From: Ligilactobacillus saerimneri DSM 16049
Lineage (GTDB): Bacteria; Bacillota; Bacilli; Lactobacillales; Lactobacillaceae
Direction: 5' to 3'
DNA length: 43,405 bases
Assembly (NCBI RefSeq): GCF_000423265.1
Contig: NZ_AUHQ01000018.1
Coordinates: 1 to 43,405, forward strand
In this document: positions 39,630-43,405 of the stretch, one piece after another
How positions within the stretch are numbered: the first letter of the stretch is position 1
Layout of the letters: each line of letters opens with the position of its first letter
Translations under genes and position numbers: made by a program
Notes under the pieces: model-generated
What the model saw: only the letters and a program-made list of their open reading frames with translations
What the model was told of the DNA's origin: nothing
Databases searched by the model: none

Positions 39630-40460
39630 TCAATCCTTAGCATCCAGATACCACGCTAAAGCAGGATCATTGCGTCGCCGCCAAACTCCAACTATTATTG
39701 CTCCAATAAAGAGCAGTAAGGAGAGCCATTGTGATACTCGCAAGGCCCCCAGCATCAAACTATCCGTCCGCATTCCTTCAATGAAGAAGCGTCCGAGTGC
39801 ATACCAGATAAGATAAGCCAAGAAAATTTCTCCCTGCTTGAATAAGTGTAGTCGGTGCCGCAAGCTAACAAGGAGGATAAAGCCCAAAATATCCCAGACT
39901 GATTCATATAAAAAAGTAGGCTGGTAGTATACACCATTGATCCGCATCTGATTGATAATCCACTCTGGCAGATGCAACCTTTGTAGAAAGAAACGACTTG
40001 TCGCTCTACCATGGGCTTCTTGATTAACAAAGTTGCCCCAGCGTCCAATTCCTTGCGCTAAGATAACTGTTGGGGCTACAACGTCCAGCATTAACCACGC
40101 CGAAATCTCCTGACGTTTACATAAAACTAGCACTACAATGAAGGCTCCAATCAAGCCCCCGTAAATAGCAATTCCACCGTCCCAGATACGATAAATTTCA
40201 CTTGGATACACTCGGTAATACTGCCATTGGAAAATGACATAATACAAACGAGCACAAATCAACGCCAGCGGTAATCCCCATAAGAGCAAATCATAAATTG
40301 TATCTTCTTTGATTCCACGCTTTTGCCCTTCATTAACTGCTAGAAAAACAGCCAAAACCATGGCAGAAGCAATAATGATTCCATACCAGTGAACTGGGAT
40401 GGGTCCTAGTTCAAATGCGATTGGATCAATCTTGGCTAACACGGCTTCCATCCCTCTCAT
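39630..40460 (-). CDS. lgt: Prolipoprotein diacylglyceryl transferase
   Basis: A 276-residue membrane enzyme with about seven transmembrane segments that adds diacylglycerol to the lipobox cysteine of prelipoproteins. The family signature [13 protein letters not shown] (about 140-152) and [11 protein letters not shown] near the N-terminus, with the conserved His and Tyr, are present, as is [10 protein letters not shown] near the C-terminus. The ATG overlaps the hprK stop (TAATG), so it is translationally coupled to hprK. It lies in the PDZ-yvlD-hprK-lgt operon. Confidence 0.96.
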   Translation of the reverse strand: MRGMEAVLAKIDPIAFELGPIPVHWYGIIIASAMVLAVFLAVNEGQKRGIKEDTIYDLLLWGLPLALICARLYYVIFQWQYYRVYPSEIYRIWDGGIAIYGGLIGAFIVVLVLCKRQEISAWLMLDVVAPTVILAQGIGRWGNFVNQEAHGRATSRFFLQRLHLPEWIINQMRINGVYYQPTFLYESVWDILGFILLVSLRHRLHLFKQGEIFLAYLIWYALGRFFIEGMRTDSLMLGALRVSQWLSLLLFIGAIIVGVWRRRNDPALAWYLDAKD

Positions 40461-41404
40461 TATTTCTTTTCTTGAACAGAATTTTCGTGGATCAATTCCG
40501 CTAGATTACTCTGGAACTTCTTCGTTGCATCATACCCCATCGTCTTGGCCCGGTAGTTCATTGCGGCCGCTTCAATAATAATCGCGATGTTTCGCCCAAT
40601 CATTACCGGAATATTGATTTTAGGAATATCCACATCGAAGATCCGTGCTTGGACCTCACCTGTTCCTAAGCGGTCAAATTGCTTGCCCTTAGCCCAGTTT
40701 TCCAAGTGAACAATCAACTGAATTTCTGTTTCCGATTTGACCGCTCCAGCCCCATAAAGGTTCATCACATCAATAATTCCGACACCCCTAATTTCTAGTA
40801 AGTGGCGTAAAATTTTCGGTGATTCCCCAATAATAGTTTGTTCATCTTGTTGGTAAACCTCTACCCGGTCGTCAGCAATCAGACGGTGGCCCCGTTTAAT
40901 TAGGTCTAAGGCCGTTTCAGACTTACCGATTCCTGAGTCCCCTGTAATCAACACCCCGAGACCATAGATATCCATCAGCACGCCGTGAATAGACTGCCGT
41001 GGCGCAAGTTCCCCTTCAAGATAGTTAGTCATCTTGGACAGAATCCGAGTCGTCGCCAATTTTGTTCTTAAAATAGGAATTTGGTGGGCATTAGCCGCTT
41101 CTTCTAGCTCCATAGGTACCGTCAAATCACGCGAAACAATAAAACACGGTGTTTCTTCCCCACAGAGCATTTCCATGTATTTCTTTTTTGTCGTCGGCTC
41201 CATTTTTTGGGCATAGGATACTTCTGTCATCCCAAATAATTGGATCCGGTCTTCAGGATAGTAATCAAAATACCCCGTCAATTCTAACCCAGGACGGGAA
41301 ATATCACTGACTGTGATATACCGTTCCTTAGTATATTTTTCCCCAATATAAACATTCAACTTGCAGGCCTGAACTAGACTGGCCACACTGACTTTTCCAG
41401 CCAT
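40460..41404 (-). CDS. hprK: HPr kinase/phosphorylase
   Basis: A 314-residue bifunctional enzyme that phosphorylates and dephosphorylates Ser46 of HPr and thereby drives CcpA catabolite control. The C-terminal kinase domain shows Walker A GDSGIGKS (155-162), His in SIHGVL (140) and the HPrK signature [20 protein letters not shown]. The N-terminal ~130 residues are the regulatory domain. It is placed upstream of lgt as in B. subtilis. The start ATG at 41404 has AGGAGG upstream. Confidence 0.98.
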   Translation of the reverse strand: MAGKVSVASLVQACKLNVYIGEKYTKERYITVSDISRPGLELTGYFDYYPEDRIQLFGMTEVSYAQKMEPTTKKKYMEMLCGEETPCFIVSRDLTVPMELEEAANAHQIPILRTKLATTRILSKMTNYLEGELAPRQSIHGVLMDIYGLGVLITGDSGIGKSETALDLIKRGHRLIADDRVEVYQQDEQTIIGESPKILRHLLEIRGVGIIDVMNLYGAGAVKSETEIQLIVHLENWAKGKQFDRLGTGEVQARIFDVDIPKINIPVMIGRNIAIIIEAAAMNYRAKTMGYDATKKFQSNLAELIHENSVQEKK

Positions 41405-41416
41405 AAAACAACCTCC

Positions 41417-41785
41417 TTAATGACGCTGTAAATAAGTACTAATGATGACATTTACCGCACTTAGGATCAAAGCTACCAAAAATGTCACCCCAAAGCTAGC
41501 AAAGTGAAATGAACTTCCCATGAAAGCCGAAGTCATCTGTAGCATCAAAGCGTTAATCACAAAATAAAACAAGCCCATACTAAGAACAGTAATCGGTAAA
41601 GATAATAAAATTAGTATTGGTTTAACCAAAGCATTGAGCAAACCTAAAACGATCGCTGCCACAAAGGCTACTAAGATCCCCGAAACATAGAACAACTGGT
41701 TGGGCATTAAACCAGCGAGTGCAATGAACGCAATCCCATTAACTAGTACCCGCTGAAAGAAGCCTAGTTGATTGGTAAAAATCAT
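41417..41785 (-). CDS. YvlD/phage holin-4-type small membrane protein
   Basis: A 122-residue integral membrane protein with four hydrophobic segments, of the family Pfam calls Phage_holin_4_2, to which B. subtilis YvlD belongs. The family segment GLLNALVKPILILLSLPITVLSMGLFYFVINALML is clear (about 45-80). Despite the family name nothing here is phage-like: it is fixed in the hprK neighbourhood of many Firmicutes. It may help in envelope stress, where yvl genes act in Bacillus, but this is inference. It sits 12 bp from both the PDZ gene and hprK. Confidence 0.88.
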   Translation of the reverse strand: MIFTNQLGFFQRVLVNGIAFIALAGLMPNQLFYVSGILVAFVAAIVLGLLNALVKPILILLSLPITVLSMGLFYFVINALMLQMTSAFMGSSFHFASFGVTFLVALILSAVNVIISTYLQRH

Positions 41786-41797
41786 AGCTGTTTCCCC

Positions 41798-42910
41798 CTA
41801 ATGAAATAATATCAAACCGATCTCATGTGGTGAGTCAGTGTAAATCGCACTTTCCTTAATCTTAAGATCCCCAGTATAAGTTTCGACCTTGAGATGACAA
41901 TACACAGGATTTTTTTGCAAGGCAGAATATAACTCTTCCTCACTTCCCACAGGAATATTATTGCATTCTAAGATAATATCCCCTGGTTGCAAGTTCATTT
42001 TAGCAGCTGGTGTTTCAGGTTGCACAGCGATAACTCTCACACCTTGATTGGTTTCCACATACCAATTAGGCGCTTGGCGCTCTAACCGTCGCCGTTTAAT
42101 TCCCCATACTAGCTCTATAACTAAAAGTAAGCTTCCTAAATAAGGGAATGCTTGTGGGAAAAACCAGGTGATGCCTAGCATAATTACAGCTAGTCCTAGC
42201 AGCCACCGCAGTTCCTGCTGGTAGGTAGTAATTGATTCATGTGGGAGGCGTTTGCTAACATTCAAAACGGCTGTCACAACCAACGGAAGAACTAGCAAGG
42301 TGTAATGATTACCCTGAAAATTCAGGACGGGCCACCAACTAAACAATGGTTGCATGTGTCCTTGGGGTAAAAAAATCACTACGGGTAGAATCGTAAATTC
42401 ACGCCAATGATAATAAGCAACCCGCCGCCCCCGCTTCCCTGCTTTGATCCGCGGGCTAAACCACTCTGCACGAACGTTATGGGTTAATAAAAGCTTACTC
42501 CCATAATATACAACGACCAATAAGAAGAAGCCTGCTTCCCAAGTACCATGAATATGCGTGTCAGCAAAAAAGGAACTCCTCCCTAGCCAACTGCCAACAT
42601 AATACACAATTCCAGCGCCAAGTAACGCCCAGCTCCCTAGACTGACAACCCCCGCGCTTAATAGTGGTAGGAGACTAGCCCCTACCCACAGAAACACCAG
42701 GTGCTTCGGTAATACCACGCCTAGTAGAGTGGTAATAGCTGACGCCCCTAAGCCTAATAGGAACATGTGCTTGATAAAATGTCGTCCTTCATAAAAATCT
42801 TTATTAACGGCAACCCGAAATAATTTTCTTTCTTCCCTGATCCGATAGGAATATAGCACATTGACAACGGCCAATCCTAGCGCTAGAAAACAATAAATAT
42901 AATAAGCCAC
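41798..42910 (-). CDS. Multi-TM protein with C-terminal PDZ domain, MinJ-like
   Basis: A 370-residue protein with about eight to nine hydrophobic segments in the first ~275 residues and a C-terminal PDZ domain (about 285-365: VRVIAVQPETPAAKMNLQPGDIILECNNIPV). This layout matches B. subtilis MinJ, which links DivIVA to MinD at division sites; similarity of function is inference. The start is chosen as GTG at 42910 because GGGGAGG lies 6 nt upstream; an ATG at 42928 would put that site within the coding sequence. It is the first gene of an operon leading to yvlD, hprK and lgt. Confidence 0.82.
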   Translation of the reverse strand: MAYYIYCFLALGLAVVNVLYSYRIREERKLFRVAVNKDFYEGRHFIKHMFLLGLGASAITTLLGVVLPKHLVFLWVGASLLPLLSAGVVSLGSWALLGAGIVYYVGSWLGRSSFFADTHIHGTWEAGFFLLVVVYYGSKLLLTHNVRAEWFSPRIKAGKRGRRVAYYHWREFTILPVVIFLPQGHMQPLFSWWPVLNFQGNHYTLLVLPLVVTAVLNVSKRLPHESITTYQQELRWLLGLAVIMLGITWFFPQAFPYLGSLLLVIELVWGIKRRRLERQAPNWYVETNQGVRVIAVQPETPAAKMNLQPGDIILECNNIPVGSEEELYSALQKNPVYCHLKVETYTGDLKIKESAIYTDSPHEIGLILFH

Positions 42911-43116
42911 TCCAGTCCTCCCCTTCATTTCTTCTTATCATTTAGTATATCATCATTAAACCGCTTTTTCTGAGCTATTTAATAGCCAAAAGCCCCTTAA
43001 CTGTATAATTCTTGCCTCCCCAAAGTAAAAATATGATTAACGGAAACCTCTCTATCCTAAAATTATAATTTTGCTCAAATAAACCTGTTAGGTGGCAAGT
43101 AGTAACGATAGCAAAA

Positions 43117-43156
43117 GAAGCTGGGAGAAAATAATATTTTCTCACCAGCTTCGGTT
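43117..43156. terminator. Terminator next to the right IS copy
   Basis: Stem GAAGCTGG / CCAGCTTC with a nested GAGAAAAT / ATTTTCTC, T run on both strands. It lies 8 bp outside the right IS end. It presumably terminated a gene that lay to the right before the IS inserted, or one on the far side of the IS. Confidence 0.85.
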
Positions 43157-43208
43157 TTAATTTGGCAGATTGTAAAATTTAAGTTGAACATTTTAGTGGA
43201 CAGAAAAA

Positions 43209-43269
43209 CCCATAAAGGTCTTTAATGGTGTCGTTACAACATTCCATTAGAAAGAAGGACCTTTATGGG
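43209..43269 (+). promoter_or_regulatory. Hairpin over the IS transposase start codon (right copy)
   Basis: CCCATAAAGGTC (43209-43220) pairs with GACCTTTATGGG (43258-43269), and a weaker extension TTTAATGG/CCATTAGAA continues inside. The 3' arm contains the transposase ATG and touches its AGAAGGA ribosome site. Confidence 0.65.
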
Positions 43270-43405
43270 CACCACTATCTTATCATTTGAAGACCGAATT
43301 GTCATCGAAACGCTTCGTCATGAAAAGCGATCTCTTCGATATATCGCTGATTACCTGGGCTTTAGTAAGACTACTATCTTTAATGAAATTCACCGGTTAA
43401 AGGGT
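43265..43405 (+). CDS. IS30-family transposase, N-terminal fragment
   Basis: The first 47 codons (MGTTILSFEDRIVIETL...HRLKG), cut by the window end. The product matches the left copy except for Glu in place of Ser at residue 9. It holds the helix-turn-helix only; the DDE domain lies beyond the window. Confidence 0.85.
   Translation, partial: MGTTILSFEDRIVIETLRHEKRSLRYIADYLGFSKTTIFNEIHRLKG

Larger units (their letters stand above)
43164..43405 (+). mobile_element. IS30-family insertion sequence, right partial copy
   Basis: The inverted counterpart of the element at 1-337. It begins with the same GGCAGATTGTAAAATTTAAG end, carries the same leader hairpin, and enters the transposase gene before the window ends. 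It differs from the left copy by three substitutions I can see, which change Ser to Glu at codon 9. Confidence 0.85.

Noticed and set aside
41417-41785. Phage holin, hence a prophage remnant
   Set aside because: The family name is historical. The gene is YvlD-like, sits in the hprK operon, and no phage gene is nearby.

Overview
The window looks like a draft contig from a lactic acid bacterium of the family Lactobacillaceae, most likely Limosilactobacillus or a close relative. The case rests on the gene order (hprK-lgt-trxB-pgm, uvrB-uvrA, rapZ-yvcK-whiA, clpP, cggR-gap-pgk-tpi-eno, secG-rnr-smpB), two YSIRK/LPxTG surface-protein loci and the IS30-type insertion sequence. The species call is inference. 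Both ends of the window lie inside inverted copies of one IS element (1-337 and 43164-43405). The contig therefore probably stops where the assembler met a repeat.

Layout. (1) 394-14826 is an accessory block. It holds an ASCH-domain protein, an intact 1167-residue cell-wall-anchored adhesin with a beta-helix-like core and two CnaB domains, a small NADP-binding oxidoreductase, a three-gene operon (NCS1 permease, DUF917 protein, HyuA-like protein), a heavily broken second LPxTG surface protein, and an orphan ADP-ribosylglycohydrolase. (2) 14908-43155 is core genome, all on the minus strand: smpB-rnr-secG (RNA quality control and secretion), a ClC transporter, the central glycolytic operon with its regulator cggR, clpP, tRNA-Arg(CCG), the whiA-yvcK-rapZ operon, L-serine dehydratase sdaAB-sdaAA, uvrA-uvrB, pgm, trxB, lgt, hprK, a YvlD-type membrane protein and a multi-TM PDZ protein resembling MinJ.

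How it works together. The core block joins sugar flux control (hprK, cggR, the glycolytic enzymes, pgm and yvcK/rapZ) to stress and repair functions (clpP, uvrAB, trxB, rnr/smpB). Several control sites can be read directly. They are a promoter and CggR-like operator before cggR, hairpins between cggR and gap and between gap and pgk, an internal eno promoter, a CtsR box plus a CIRCE-like site before clpP, and a LexA-type SOS box before uvrB.

The points most worth a second look are these. The decayed surface gene carries two nonsense codons and six frame changes, five of them one-base changes in or beside short homopolymers, while its neighbours are intact. The permease-DUF917-HyuA operon has no recognised substrate and has a clear palindromic operator. 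A ~110-bp imperfect palindrome lies at 4706-4815. The IS carries a hairpin over its own transposase start. The intact adhesin combines a Pmp-like beta-helix with isopeptide-forming CnaB stalks. I did not find CRISPR, prophage or recognisable defence genes, or a convincing new multi-gene system beyond the operon named above.
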